The notes below the pieces were generated by a model that was given only the letters and a program-made list of their open reading frames with translations, had not been told where the DNA came from and did no database searches. A DNA stretch of 64,000 nt from assembly GCF_030035675.1 (NCBI RefSeq), contig NC_084497.1, positions 28,195,955 to 28,259,954 on the forward strand, in the 5' to 3' direction. A program made the translations under genes and the position numbers. Below are positions 34,235 through 44,917 of this stretch, piece after piece; the stretch's first letter is position 1, and each line of letters opens with the position of its first letter. The DNA comes from Rhineura floridana. Lineage: Eukaryota > Chordata > Lepidosauria > Squamata > Rhineuridae.

Positions 34235-35225
34235 TGCCATCCGTTGCTCAGTGGTCTAAAGATCTTACTGCCCTTTCCACATTTGAATGTCTATGTGATA
34301 ATGGATGATCTCCATTTTATATATATATATAAAGAAAAAAGAAGTTCTCTAATGGTAGAAAAGTTTGAGGAAAGTGCTGCTCCATTCCTTTTCTTTCCTT
34401 TTCTTTCGGAGATTGTTCGACCTTGGCAAAAGGGTTCGTGAGTGATAGCCTTCCTCTAGTCTGCTGTGCAGCAAACCAGTGGGAACCAGAAAATAATAAG
34501 CTCCACAAAAGGACTTTTTGCAGGATGTGAACTGATGTGATAAGGGGGGGGCACTGGCTTCTGTCCAAGGTGCTGAATCCACAGCCCTTAAGCTGGAACC
34601 CAGCTCCTTAAGCTAGGTGGGGATGTTGAATTGCCGGACTCCTTCCAAGGTCAACGGAATCTATTTCTCCTGCAAGGCTACTGCAGGCTGGAGGTTTTTT
34701 TTCTTGAGCTACAATTCCCAGAGTTCCTTGGGAGGAAGGACTGATTGTTGAACCACTCTGGGAATTGTAGCTCTGTGGGGGGAATAGGGGTCTCCTAACA
34801 ACTCTCAGCACCCTTCACAAACTACACTTCCCAGGATTCTTTGGGGGGGTAGCCATGACTTCTTCTAGGGGTATGATGCTGCACCACACCCTACAGAATA
34901 TCACAGGGCTATTGCCCCTCTATTATGGGATGCCCTTCTCTGCTGTACATGAAACATCATCAATCAGTTCCTTCAGACGTCTTGGAAAGATATATCTTTT
35001 TGTTCAGGCTTTCTCTGTCCGATTAGGATCCCATCCTGTTTTGTTGTTTTTTACTGAATCCCTGTTTTAAAATATACTGTTTGGCAGCTTTTTATGTCGT
35101 ATCTCTGTTTTTAATTTTACCGTTTTATTGCTTTTCTATGTACCTCTATTCACTACTCAGTGGTCCGGAGATCTCACTGCCCTTTCTGTATTTGAACCTA
35201 TACCTTATAATCATCCATTCCATTT
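34235..35225 (+). repeat. Repeated 75-bp unit, MITE and L2-like fragment between BNP and VNP genes
   Basis: 34238-34316 and 35154-35225 share CTCAGTGGTC...GATCT.ACTGCCCTTTC. Between them are a MITE (AATTCCCAGAGTTCC / TGGGAATTGTAGC, 34705-34855) and an L2-like coding scrap (34870-35150: SSISSFRRLGKIYLFVQAF). Confidence 0.5.
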
Positions 35226-35299
35226 GGCCATCTGTTCAGACATATGGACTGCCCTTATTAATGTCCAACCTTTGTTGTTCCCACTTCCAGTTTTGAAAG

Positions 35300-35490
35300 G
35301 GGAAAGGCTACAGCTCAGTGGCAGAGCATCACTCTGCATACAGATTCAATCCCCAATGGCATCTCCAGATAGGACTGGGAGAGGCCTCTGCCCAAAACCC
35401 TGGAGAGCTGCTGCCAGTCAGTGTAGACAATACTGAGCTAGATGGACCAATGGCCTGCTTCAGTGTAAGGCAGTTTTCTATGCTCCTGTG
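35300..35490 (+). repeat. tRNA-Ala-derived SINE
   Basis: CAGCTCAGTGGCAGAGC, GGCATCTCCAGATAGGAC, GTGTAGACAATACTGAGC; full length. Confidence 0.8.
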
Positions 35491-35824
35491 TTGAGTGATG
35501 GGATATTTTTATTGCTTAATGTCAGCTGATAATGTTTCCATTTTTTTTTACCCTGTTATATTTGCAAATTTAAAATTAAATTTTAGAAAAGCATAGAGAA
35601 AGGGCATGTCCCTTCAGATCTGGACAGAGGAGAGGTGCAAAGAGCTTCTCTCTGTGAAGGAGTCCAGCACTGGCTGATGCCTGTGCCTGCTCCACCACTG
35701 ATGGGAGTGGTATGCACCCACAATTTTGTGGTCCTATCTCATTTTCATGTGGCAGCCATTTTGTGTTATGCCACGCCCCCTACAGCGGCCATTTGGTGAC
35801 TGACACCCAATGCTTTTGGGGGGT

Positions 35825-36190
35825 ACATATTGGATTGGATCCAATGCTAATCCCATTCAGAGTAGACCCAATGAAGTTACTGGCTATGGGTTGTATTCCA
35901 CTAAGTCCTACTTAGAGTAGAGCCTCTGAAATGAATGAACCCAAGTTAGTCATGTCTATTAACTTTAGTGGATCTACTCTGAGTAGGACTGGCACTGAAT
36001 GCCACGCCATGACTAGCTTCGGTTTATTAATTTCAGTGGCTCTGAGTATAATTATTTAGTGGAGAAACTGTATTGCATAACTCAGGGATGTGAGAATTTT
36101 TGAAGGATGACTTGCATTTCGGTTTGCATGCCTGTTTGGGGAATGCAAATTAGGTAGGCTTGTGAACTGAGGTCATTTTTCCCCCTTCCC
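35825..36190 (+). repeat. ACTCTGAGTAGG MITE copies (35825-36015) and MITE family N, copy D (36056-36190)
   Basis: The first part has AATCCCATTCAGAGTAGACC and CTACTCTGAGTAGGACTGG. Copy D keeps only the 3' third of family N (GAGAAACTGTATTGCATAAC ... GCAAATTAGGTAGGCTTG). Confidence 0.55.
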
Positions 36191-36199
36191 GATATCACA

Positions 36200-36496
36200 G
36201 CAAAACACTTTTATTTTCTACAAAACATTTATTGAAATACACAGCACCGTGCCCCCTGTTCCAGGAGAGCAAAAGCAGAAATCTCAGTGGTACCATACCA
36301 TCAAGATTTAAATATACCGGTAGTCCATACCCTATGCGCATACAGGTTTTTATATAGTGTGGGAAGGGATATGATTTTTGAGGGGCGGGTGGAGACTTTT
36401 CAAAAAGAGATTTAACAGTTCATATAACAGAAGTGGTGGTTGCCTTTTTTAAAAAAAACTTTTGGGGTAGTCGATAACGAGGTGCTGTTCCGATTT
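36200..36496 (-). other. VNP: VNP-type gene 3' UTR with two poly(A) signals
   Basis: On the minus strand two AATAAA hexamers occur about 270-290 bp after the proposed exon 3 stop (+ strand TTTATT near 36226 and 36211). A UTR of this length matches the BNP gene and supports exon 3 at 36522. Confidence 0.6.
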
Positions 36497-39070
36497 CAGC
36501 TTCTACGTTTCCTCCAAGAACCTGAAAGAAAGAGTTGAAAGTCCTTTGAGATGATGATGATTGATTGATTGATTAAATTTATATCCCACCCTTCCTCCCA
36601 GAAGGAGCCCAGAACAACAAACAAAAACACCAAAAATAGCTTAAAAACAGACTTTAAAACATATTAAAACATTTTTAAAAACATCTTTTGAAAAAAGCTT
36701 TCAAAACTTTTTTTTTACAATATATATATAAATAAATAAATAAATAAAAATATATAATTTGATTTATATCCAGACCTTGGGCCTGGGAGCTGAATATGGC
36801 CCTTCAGGGTTCTCTGTTTGGCCCTCAGGATTTTCCACAGGCCACACCCATTGCCAGCCCTGCTTTGTACCCTCCTTGTATGTTTTTGCCTGATACGAAT
36901 TGAACTCTGATCATGCCTCTTGCTTGGGATGGGTAACATGGAAACAGCGGATTCAGGAGAGATCATGGCCCTCATTCCATGACAAGGAAAGGTGCTGCTT
37001 GAGGAAGTTGAGGAGCTGACATCTCCTGCACGCCTAGGCTGCGTATTGGCAATGTTTTTTTTCTTTGTTAAGCCGGGTGCTGTCGTAACGAACTAAATCG
37101 ACTCTCTTTCGAGAAGCAACATTTAAATTTACTTTCTGCCACCGTCCAGCTTGCCGTCTTATGCTCAAAAATCAAGCAAAGTTGTAAGGCGTTGGGCCCT
37201 GGTATTTTACCTCTTGCTGTACTTCTCATCCGTGACATTTCTCCCACTTTACACATTTGTTTTGGGTGGCGTAAGAATATATGTAAGCTCCCACAATATA
37301 TGTAAGCTCATCCAGCAGAATGGAAATCTACTGGGTGTTGGGGGAGCCTTCTGGGAACAGGAACAACATAGGAACACAGGACACTGCCTTATACGCACTC
37401 AGATGATTGGCCATCCAGTATTACCTACACTGAGTGGCAGCAGTTCTCCAGAGATATCCTTCAGAGACTGGGAATCTTTCCCTGCCCTACCTGGAGATGT
37501 TGGGGATTGAACCTGGGGCTTTCTGCATGCAAAGCAGGTGCTCTGCCACGGAGCTATGGCCCTTTCCCTAAAAGCAAAGTGAAATTCTAGTCCCCATGGT
37601 TCTGAATTAAATATGGACACAAGAAGCTGTCTTGTATCAAGCTGGTCCGGGTATGGCAGTTTAGCTATGTGCTGTGTGGCTCTAAAGGCCCATCTAGTCC
37701 AGTATCCTGTCCTCACAATGGCCAGCCCAACGCCCCAATGGGTAGCGTGCAAGCTTGGAAGGTCCACTTTGCCGAACTACAGTTTTCCACCCAGTTCTGG
37801 TTGATGGGCCTTGTGGTTGTAGTAAGTGTCAAGGCAGATCCCAGACGTCTGGCCACCCCTCCACCCCAGCAATTGCGGTTCTGAAAAAAGACCTACGGGC
37901 TTTGTAGATGTTGCAGCCGAGTCCTGTCTGGGTCCCGATCCGTTCAAGTCTGGTCCCAAAGCAGCCAGAGAAATGTCTCCTCCGCTTTGGAGAAGCCAGG
38001 AATTTTCTCCAGTGGTCCTCCACTTCCGCCTGGTGGAGGGGAGTCTGAACCCTGAGCTGACCAGAAGGGGGGGCCTCCGAGTCGGACAGGTCAAAGTCAG
38101 CCCCGTCGTCCATCTCACCAGCTTCCCATTCGTCTTCCTGAAATGTCTCCTTCAGGCGTTCAAGGAGGTCCTAAAATTGTAGAAGGCAGAAACAGAATCT
38201 CAACCTCTAGCAACAGTAAATTCTCCGTGTGGGGGTTATTATGTCCCCCACCATAACTCCACACTGCGTCCCCCGTAGCTCAGCAGTAGAGCCCCTGCTT
38301 TGCATGGAGAAGGTGCCAGGTTCAGTCCCCAACAGCATCTCTCGGAAGGCTGGGAAAACTCTCCCCGTCAGAAATCCTGGAGAACTTCTGCCAGCCAGTG
38401 TTGACAGTATTGAGCTATGCTGGCCCACTGAAATACCTGGGCCAGTTTCAGCAATCAAGTTTGACCTTTTTTGGAATTGCCAATATTTTCACGTTCTCCA
38501 CTCCTTTGTAGCGCTTCATTTCCATCATTTCTTTTGCTTTTTGTTTGGCCTGTTTTCGGTAAAAGCTAGGTCTTAATTATTTTAAATGGATTTTCAGACA
38601 CCCCTATTTTTTTCTCTCTCTCCATAACCTCAGTTGGGAAGGGTATGTTGTTCAGCAGCAGAAAAGGGTCTGAGAGATGTTTGAATCAGGGGAATCTACA
38701 TTTCGAATGTTGAAAAGGAAATCTGGGGTTCAGAGGCTTGGCTTGAAAATTCCCCCAAGCCTTCAAACACGAATTTCCTCTTGACTCCTTCAGGGCACAG
38801 AGATCCAAAATGGGGGAGTCCTGATTTCTCTTCCCCTCCTCCCCACAATTCCCAATCACCGCCTATTGTCAATGCATTTGATTCCTGCAGCGTACAGCAA
38901 TCAAGCTAAGAAGACGTTTTTCATGCAACAAGTGGCTAACAAGTTCAATTAATAATTACAAATATTGAGTTGTGTCCATCTAAATTCTACTCAGAGCAGA
39001 CCCTTTGAAATTGATAGTGCCAAGTTAGTTGTCTCTATTGTCTTCTGAGTAGGGCTATCATTGGATGCTA

Positions 39071-39147
<77 letters not shown>

Positions 39148-39543
39148 GCAGTGTTTCCCCTAATTTAATGCATTTTAGTAAGTTATTTTCACTAAGGATG
39201 CATTTTTGGCACACTTTCCCCAAATATATGGATTCTAGTACACTTTTGGTGGGGGCTTGTAGAGCTACATTGCAAAATTCAGAGGAGTGCAAATGTCAAA
39301 GGGTGCCTACATTTCAGTTTGCATATCGCTTTGAAAAGTGCTAATGCGGTAGGCTTGAACCAAACTGGATTTCTCACCCCATCCCCAACACGAACCTACT
39401 TGTCGCTTCCTCCTCCTCACCTGCAGAGACCGAAGCTCATCACTGGAGGGATTCCGGGTCACTGGATGACTCGAACTCAGGCCTGCTTGTGAGAACACCA
39501 AGAACGCAAAGGACCAGCAACACAGGGCCCCGATGTACATCAT
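36497..39543 (-). CDS. VNP: VNP-type (ventricular) natriuretic peptide precursor (three exons, ~140 aa)
   Basis: Exon 1 is 39543-39421 (41 aa: MMYIGALCC signal, cleavage near LSS/SHPVT). Exon 2 starts at 38170 after a clean acceptor and ends at 37897 (91 aa plus one base: DLLERLKETF, an acidic middle, then FLASPKRRR and ring CFGTRLERIGTQTGLGC, NIYKA). A weak donor (CCC/GTAGGT) joins exon 3 at 36522-36497, adding RSWRKRRS and TGA. Cleavage after PKRRR would give about 34 residues with a 13-residue basic tail; a long tail is the mark of fish VNP. A second donor 4 bases on (TAG/GTCTTT) would give tail NIYKARRFLEET. Reading through without splicing is the third option, giving a stop about 20 residues later. 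Two near-invariant ring residues differ (DRI to ERI, SGLGC to TGLGC). Leader homology and exon 1 are secure; the tail is less so. Confidence 0.82.
36555..36975 (-). repeat. Inverted L2-type LINE tails near the VNP exon 3 acceptor
   Basis: GATT repeats, ATTTATATCCCACCCTTCC, then A-rich DNA to 36765. A second repeat piece follows (GGGCCTGGGAGCTGAATATG). Within VNP intron 2. Confidence 0.5.
37365..37770 (-). repeat. tRNA-Ala SINE (37365-37562) and LINE fragment (37612-37770), both inverted
   Basis: SINE: CCTACACTGAGTGGCAGCAG, CTACCTGGAGATG, TGCATGCAAAGCAGGTG. LINE: GGCCCATCTAGTCCAGTATC and CACAATGGCCAGCC. Within VNP intron 2, ending about 125 bp from exon 2. Confidence 0.7.
38262..38440 (+). 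repeat. tRNA-Ala-derived SINE in VNP intron 1
   Basis: TAGCTCAGCAGTAGAGCCCC, GCTTTGCATGGAGAAGG, TTGACAGTATTGAGC. Confidence 0.75.
38965..39147. repeat. MITE fragment and AAT trinucleotide microsatellite
   Basis: 38965-39068 is an ACTCTGAGTAGG-family piece. 39070-39147 is an almost perfect run of AAT/TAA units (about 25), in VNP intron 1. Confidence 0.85.
39148..39390 (+). repeat. MITE family N, copy E, next to VNP exon 1
   Basis: 3' two-thirds of family N (ATGCATTTTTGGCACACTTT ... AATGCGGTAGGCTTG ... TTTCTCACCCC). Its end lies about 30 bp inside VNP intron 1. Confidence 0.6.
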
Positions 39544-39599
39544 CCCTGCCTCTCTTTGGGCCTCGGTGGTCTGTCCTCTTTGGCCGGAGATGCTGAACA

Positions 39600-39715
39600 A
39601 CGTCCCTGCGCCCAGAGAAACCTCCTTTATAAGCCCCTTTTAGAGGAAACCTCTGTGCTGCTTCAAGCCGGCTGGACCCCACCAAGCAAAGCCACTTAAT
39701 TCTGATAAGGGAACT
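39600..39715 (-). promoter_or_regulatory. VNP: VNP promoter: TATA, NKX2-5-type and GATA sites
   Basis: On the minus strand CTTATAAAGG lies at 39633-39624, about 85 bp before the ATG. A TTAAGTGG NK element (39699-39692) sits next to a GATA site (CTGATAAGG on +, 39702-39710). Adjacent NKE and GATA sites are known to act together on mammalian NPPA, so this gene is probably cardiac. Confidence 0.7.
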
Positions 39716-40204
39716 GGTTCCAGCCAGCGGGGCTAAGAGCTGAGACTTTTAGGAGCTGACATATTCTGCCTCCCGCCTTTCATGAAGCAATTATAGGCTC
39801 TTTCTTGAACCGACGAACTGTTCAGCTCCCATTAAATGTAGCAGTCGTGAGCCAGCATGCTTTTTTTTAAAAAATGAGATCTACAAAAGAGCGACCCTTC
39901 TCCTCTCGCCATCTTCCCCTCTGCATGTTTCAAAGTGGGAGAAGCTTACCGATTAAGCACCTCGCCTGGGTCTATCCATCACCGTTAGGCTTGCTTTGAT
40001 GCATCAAGCCAGGGTCCTACAGCAAAGGGCACATCTTCTCCAGAAACACTGCCGTCACACATCATGCACTTAAAACAAGAGCGGACAGGGCTGAAACCTC
40101 TGTGTGTAGGAGGGGGGTTGATTTCTCCTGGCATGTCATGAAAAATTGGCTGGTTCTCTTATGCCAGGAGAAGGGAGAAAGGTGTTGCTCTTGTTTTAGC
40201 AAAA

Positions 40205-40680
40205 TGTGTTGCTTTTGGACATACGTTGGAGGCTGCCTTATATTCAGTCAGACCATCAGTCCATCTAGCTTAGTATTCCCTGCTCTGACTGGCAGAGGCT
40301 CTCTGGGGTTTCAAACAGGGACTGTTTCCCAGCCCCACCCCGAGTTCTCCAGGTAGGCTGGAGAAACCCCAGAGCGCCACTGCCAGTCAGTGGGGGTGGG
40401 CCAACGTGTTACAAGGCAGTTTCCTATGTCCCTATCTAATGCAGAATCATAAGGACTAGAATCTCACTTTATTTTTTAGGGAAAGGACAACAGCTCAGTG
40501 GATGAGCACCTGCTTTGCATGAAGAAGGTCCCAGGTTCAGTCCCCAGTATTGCCAGGTAGGACTGGGAATGTCCTGTGCCTGAAATCCTAGAGTCACTGC
40601 CAGTCAGTGTAGACAGTGCTGGTGTAGAAGGAGCAATGGTCTCTGACTCTATATAAGGCAGATTCCTATGTACCTGTTTC
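40205..40680. repeat. tRNA-Ala-derived SINEs in opposite orientations
   Basis: 40215-40345 is inverted (CAGTCAGACCATCAGTCCATC); 40480-40680 is direct and full length (CAGCTCAGTGGATGAGC, GTGTAGACAGTGCTGG). Confidence 0.7.
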
Positions 40681-40734
40681 CTAATCCCAGAAAATGTGGT
40701 GGGTGGGAGCTGTGATGAAACACACCCATGTGTT

Positions 40735-41015
40735 GTATGCAACAAAGTTCTACTCGGAGTAGACCCATTAAAACTGATGGACCTAAGTTATGTCATGTCA
40801 TGCCAGCGTGGTGTAGTGGTTAGTGTTGGACTAGGACTTGGTTGTCCAGGGTTCAAATCCTCACTCCGCTGTGAAGCTCACTGGGTGACCTTGGGCCAGT
40901 CCCAGTCTCTCAGCCTAGCCTACCTCACAGGCTTGTTGTGAGGATAAAATGGAGAGGGAAGTGCTATGTACACCCTTCTGAGATCCTTGAGGGAAATGTG
41001 GGATATAAATGCAAC
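40735..41015 (+). repeat. MITE scrap and full-length Sauria/MIR-type tRNA SINE
   Basis: The SINE at 40798-41015 keeps the head GTGTAGTGGTTAGTG, B box GGGTTCAAATCC, core GACCTTGGGCCAGTCC and tail GGAAATGTGGGATATAAATG. Confidence 0.8.
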
Positions 41016-41768
41016 AAATACAGAACACTATTCAAACAGTACAAAATGACTGTTAAAATGAATGGCTGATTTTTTTAAAAAAAATCAACAGCTGCCGGGG
41101 GGGGGAGGTTCATTTGGATAATGAATTAAGCCCCTCTACATGCACTGTGGTCCTGATCCAGACACTGCCTCCCTGCAGTGGCTGTCCCCCCCCCATCCTC
41201 GCACCTTTTTCCTTTAGGTTGGTTCCCCACCCCCCAGGGTTTGATTTCCTGTGTTCTCGGGGCACTCGAGTGCAGGAGAAAATCCATCTCTCTGGAAACA
41301 AATGTGTGCCAAACCCCCATTATTGCACCTTACACCGCAACATCCTCTTCTCGACTGAAAAAGAAAAGAACGCTGTGTGCAAGGGAACATATTTCCTTGC
41401 ACATAAAAGGCCCGCTAATTAAATGCTACCGACTCCAGTCCTGGGCAGGCTTATTTATTCCGGTTAGCATATAAATGATGAAAGCTGCCCTTTGAAGCTG
41501 GCCTGGGCTGGAAGATGAAGGGGGCAGGGGGGGCCTCCATCAGCAAGCGGGGGGGGCTTGTTTTATGCTCCCAATGTGGAGCAGCTGGAGGAAAGCAGCC
41601 GTGCACTGCTCTGAATGCCGGAGAGCGCATCAGTGTCCGGAGCAACTAGGAGGGCCCCTTTCTATTAGCAGAGCTGTCAACCTCACTGCAGGAAAGAGGT
41701 TCTGGTCATGGGGTTGTATCCAGTGTAGAGCATCCAGTGTCACTCCAGTTCAGAACAGACCCATCGAA
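41016..41768. other. Mostly non-repetitive stretch between VNP and CNP3 genes
   Basis: No gene-like frame. 41390-41500 is AT-rich with homeodomain-type CTAATTAAAT and ATATAAATGATG motifs, and could be a conserved element. Poly-G and poly-C runs at 41098-41105 and near 41187. Confidence 0.35.
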
Positions 41769-41769
41769 G

Positions 41770-42008
41770 CTAATTTATTTCTTGCATTTGTATTCCACCT
41801 TTTTCTCCAGGGGACTCAAGGTGGCATACATGGTTTCCCTGCCTTCCTCAATTAATCCCCACGACAACCCTGTGAGGTACGTTAGGCTGAGAGAGAGAGT
41901 GAGTGGCCCAAGGTCACCCAGTGAGCTTCATGGTTGAGTGGAGATTCGAACCCTGGTCTCCCAGGTCATAGTAAAACACTCTATCCACTATGCCACACAC
42001 TGGCTCTT
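41770..42008 (-). repeat. Sauria/MIR-type tRNA SINE
   Basis: Reversed SINE: GGGACTCAAGGTGGCATAC, CAACCCTGTGAGG, CCCAAGGTCACCC, GATTCGAACCCTGG, CCACTATGCCACAC. Confidence 0.8.
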
Positions 42009-42009
42009 T

Positions 42010-42995
42010 AGCCACACAGCCCTGACTTTAAAAAAACCACCAGCTTAGGCAAGTTTCTAGTCCTTAGTCTCAACTTTCCATCTGTAAAATGTATAATGTT
42101 ATCTCTCTGTTCAACAGTTGGAGCAGTGAAGCGACTTGGTATAAGGCAGCTTCCTCCATTTCCTATGGTCCTCATACTCAGAGTAGGCCACCCTGAAACT
42201 AATAGACATGACTGGCTATTCTGAGTTGTTTTTTATCATGGGCAAATTTATTTAAATTACACTGAGAAAGCAATTGATTAGTTAGTTAAAAGGCAGGTGA
42301 TCTCAACTGAATACTCTTGAGTTGGTTGGCTGTCCTCATGTTTACACAGACTGATGATCTTGGCCCTGATTATAATGATTTTCAAGAATTCTGGCATCCC
42401 CATCTATTGGTTTTTAAATTACAGTATTTTTCAGCAGTTTGGTGATAAGAATGCTGGTTTTGCTGCTGCATTCACACCATAAAGGAATATCGTTCTGATA
42501 CCTGATGTGTCCTCAGTTTGATTTTATATCGTGAGCCCATTTTCGTTGTTCAGATAATGGATTCCTCTTTTTAGCACAGGAGTGCTTTTCAAGTGTGAAA
42601 AGAACCAACCATGCTTTAAATGAGAGGTGGGATGAAAATAAATAAAGAAATTTGTGCTGATTTCTTAATGTTTTTGCTTTTTTTTTTTTTAAAGAAAGTG
42701 TTCTGGAAAAGAATTGCACAAATTATGCAAACCAGTTTATTTGATAGTTGTCTGCATGAATTGGCACATGAATTGATCACGCATGAACAAGACGGAGGGA
42801 TGAAAAGGGACAGGATTCCTTATAAATGCACACCTCGCTGCAGACGAGCAAGAGCCATGCTCCCGTGGGTGTGTACATGTTCTGATCTCTCTGGTTTGCT
42901 CTGTGCTTAACGGCTTGAAGCTCAACGTGCATCCTGTTGTTTTACTGGAGAGTGCTGCGCCTCTTGAGATGTTCTGTACGTTTTATCTGGATCGA
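42010..42995. other. No recognised gene; AT-rich intergenic DNA
   Basis: Small MITE-like piece near 42170. A chance frame of about 96 codons at 42620-42910 has no family resemblance. Nothing else recognised. Confidence 0.4.
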
Positions 42996-43136
42996 CTCAT
43001 TCACACATGCCCCACTTGGAAGAACTGCCCATGGTGGGTCAGTCCAAAGTCCCATCCAGCCTAGAATCTTGCTTCCACCTGTGGGACAGCCAAATCTTTC
43101 TAGGGAAGAAGGCAGCACTCAGAGATATAGATGTAC

Positions 43137-43420
43137 AGATGGCCACCAACTTGGGTGGCTTTAGAAGAGGATTTGATCAATTCATAGAGGAGGATAAAGC
43201 TATCAATGACTGCTTGCCACAGTGGCTACTGCACGTTCTACCTCCAGTGTCAGAGGCAGGATGCTCCCGAATGCCAGTTGCTGGGGACTGTAAGTGAGGA
43301 GAGTGCTCTTGAGCTCATGGCCTGTTTCTGTGGACATCTGGTTGGCCACTGTGAGAACAGGATGCTGGACTAGATGGACCTCTGACCTGATACAGTGAGG
43401 CTTTTTTATGTTCTTGTAGC
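43137..43420 (+). repeat. CR1/L3-like LINE 3' end
   Basis: GGCCACCAACTTGGGTGGC, GAATGCCAGTTGCTGGGGAC, GTGAGAACAGGATGCTGGAC, terminal TTTTTTATGTTCTTG. Confidence 0.7.
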
Positions 43421-43549
43421 CTTCCTTCAGTTGTTGTTTCCTCTATCATCTATCAGGGCTATACTACTCCTGTCCATGGAGTCTCCATTTTGCTATCATC
43501 GTTAATAGTTGTTGCTCTGTCTTCCTTAAATGTGGCTATCAACTTTAAA

Positions 43550-43816
43550 GCTATCTAAAGAAGAAGCGATCACCACCCTTCTGGTAATGAATGTCACAGG
43601 CTGACTATGAGTTGTATGAAAGAAAGAAACCCCTGAACTGCAATGATTCAACATGCATGTGTGAATCAGCCCTAACAGATCGATCCCATTCGAGATGAGG
43701 GTGGAGGCGAGAGTGCAAAGGGCTTGCTCGTTGGATGCGGCATCTCTGGGTGAATGAAAGGAGGGATCTTGGCGATGAATGAGGGCGCTGGCGGTCTTGC
43801 TGGGAGGCAACAGGTC
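43550..43816 (-). other. CNP3: Candidate non-coding 3' UTR exon of CNP3
   Basis: The donor just after the CNP3 stop needs an acceptor. On the minus strand a very pyrimidine-rich stretch ends in CCAG at 43817, so a terminal exon could begin at 43816. I could not find a convincing poly(A) signal, so the end is arbitrary. The match is positional only. Confidence 0.25.
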
Positions 43817-44097
43817 CTGGCAAGTGAAAAAGTGAAACAGAAAAAGCATTATGCTCTGAAATGGCCTCCTCCCTGGAACAGGCACAGGAACAAGAAATCT
43901 AGATTGTCTGTCCTGCCTGGTTAGTTCAGTTAGCAGGGTTAATTGGTTGGAAACCTTTCTGGCATGCAATTGAAAAGGTGCCCCAATTTACTTGGATCAC
44001 AGATTTATTTGTTTTTTAAAAGGAATATTTTTAATGTAAGAACTTGGAAGAAATGCAGATCGTGTGTGTTAGGGTAGGGATCAACAATGTGCTAGCT

Positions 44098-44665
44098 GTG
44101 GAGAAGGGCTGCAGCTCAGTGGCAGAACACCAGCCTTGCATGCAGAAGGCCCCAGGTTCAAATCCTGGCAGCATCTCCAGGTATGGCTGGGAATGTCCCT
44201 GGCCTGAGACCTTGTACAGCTGCTGCCAGTCAGTTTAGACAATACTGAGCTAGATGGATCAATGCTTCTGGAAGGGCTCTAGCTCAGCAGTAGAGCACCT
44301 GCTTTGCATTCAGAGGGTCCCAGGCTCAATCCCTGGGATCTCCAGGCAAGGTTAGGAAAAGACTCTCTGCCTGAAACTCTGGAGAGCCGCTGCCCCTTCA
44401 GTGTAGGCAACACCGAGTTAGATGGACCAATGGTCTGACTCCTAAGGTGGCTTCTTATGTTCCAAGAAAATTTGTTTATAGGAAGGGCTCTAGCTCTGTA
44501 GTAGAGCACCTGCTTGGCATGTAGAAGGTCCCCGGTTCAATCCCCAGCAGCATCTCCAGGTAGGGCTGGAACGTCCCCTGCCTGCAACTCTGCAGAGCCA
44601 CTGCCAGCTGGTTCATGCAGTGCTGAGCTAGGTAGGCCAGGGCAGCTTTCTGTGTGCCTTTCCTG
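44098..44665 (+). repeat. Three tRNA-Ala-derived SINEs head to tail
   Basis: 44098-44268, 44272-44465 and 44482-44665 each begin with a GCTC(A/T)G-type A box, hold the TTGCATTCAGA / TTGGCATGTAGA anticodon arm and end with the AATACTGAGCTAG-type body. All three lie in the probable 3' intron of CNP3. Confidence 0.8.
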
Positions 44666-44917
44666 AAACATTGTGTTGCAGCCAGTCACATAGGGTGCAG
44701 TGCGGTGCCTGCGACACTTCCTCTAGTTTGCAAACGGGCCAACAAGGCCCGCATAGGTTGGCAACCCCTGTGTGTGGGGGGGGGGTACTAGAGGATCTGG
44801 GACTGTGCCATCCTTTGCAGGTGGCAGCCTAGCCTGTCATCAACCACGTGAAACTCCTGCCCAGAATTTGAATTTTGGCTAGCCTGTGGCGTGGGCACTT
44901 ACCCTCTGTGCCGCCGT

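Noticed and set aside
39544-39600. Upstream in-frame extension of VNP exon 1
   Set aside because: It begins at a non-ATG codon, lacks a signal peptide, and overlaps the likely transcription start.
42620-42910. 96-codon plus frame
   Set aside because: No recognisable domain; starts in AT-rich spacer.
44098-44665. tRNA-Ala genes
   Set aside because: The tRNA-like heads are diverged and lead into a SINE body repeated throughout the window; no acceptor stem closes.
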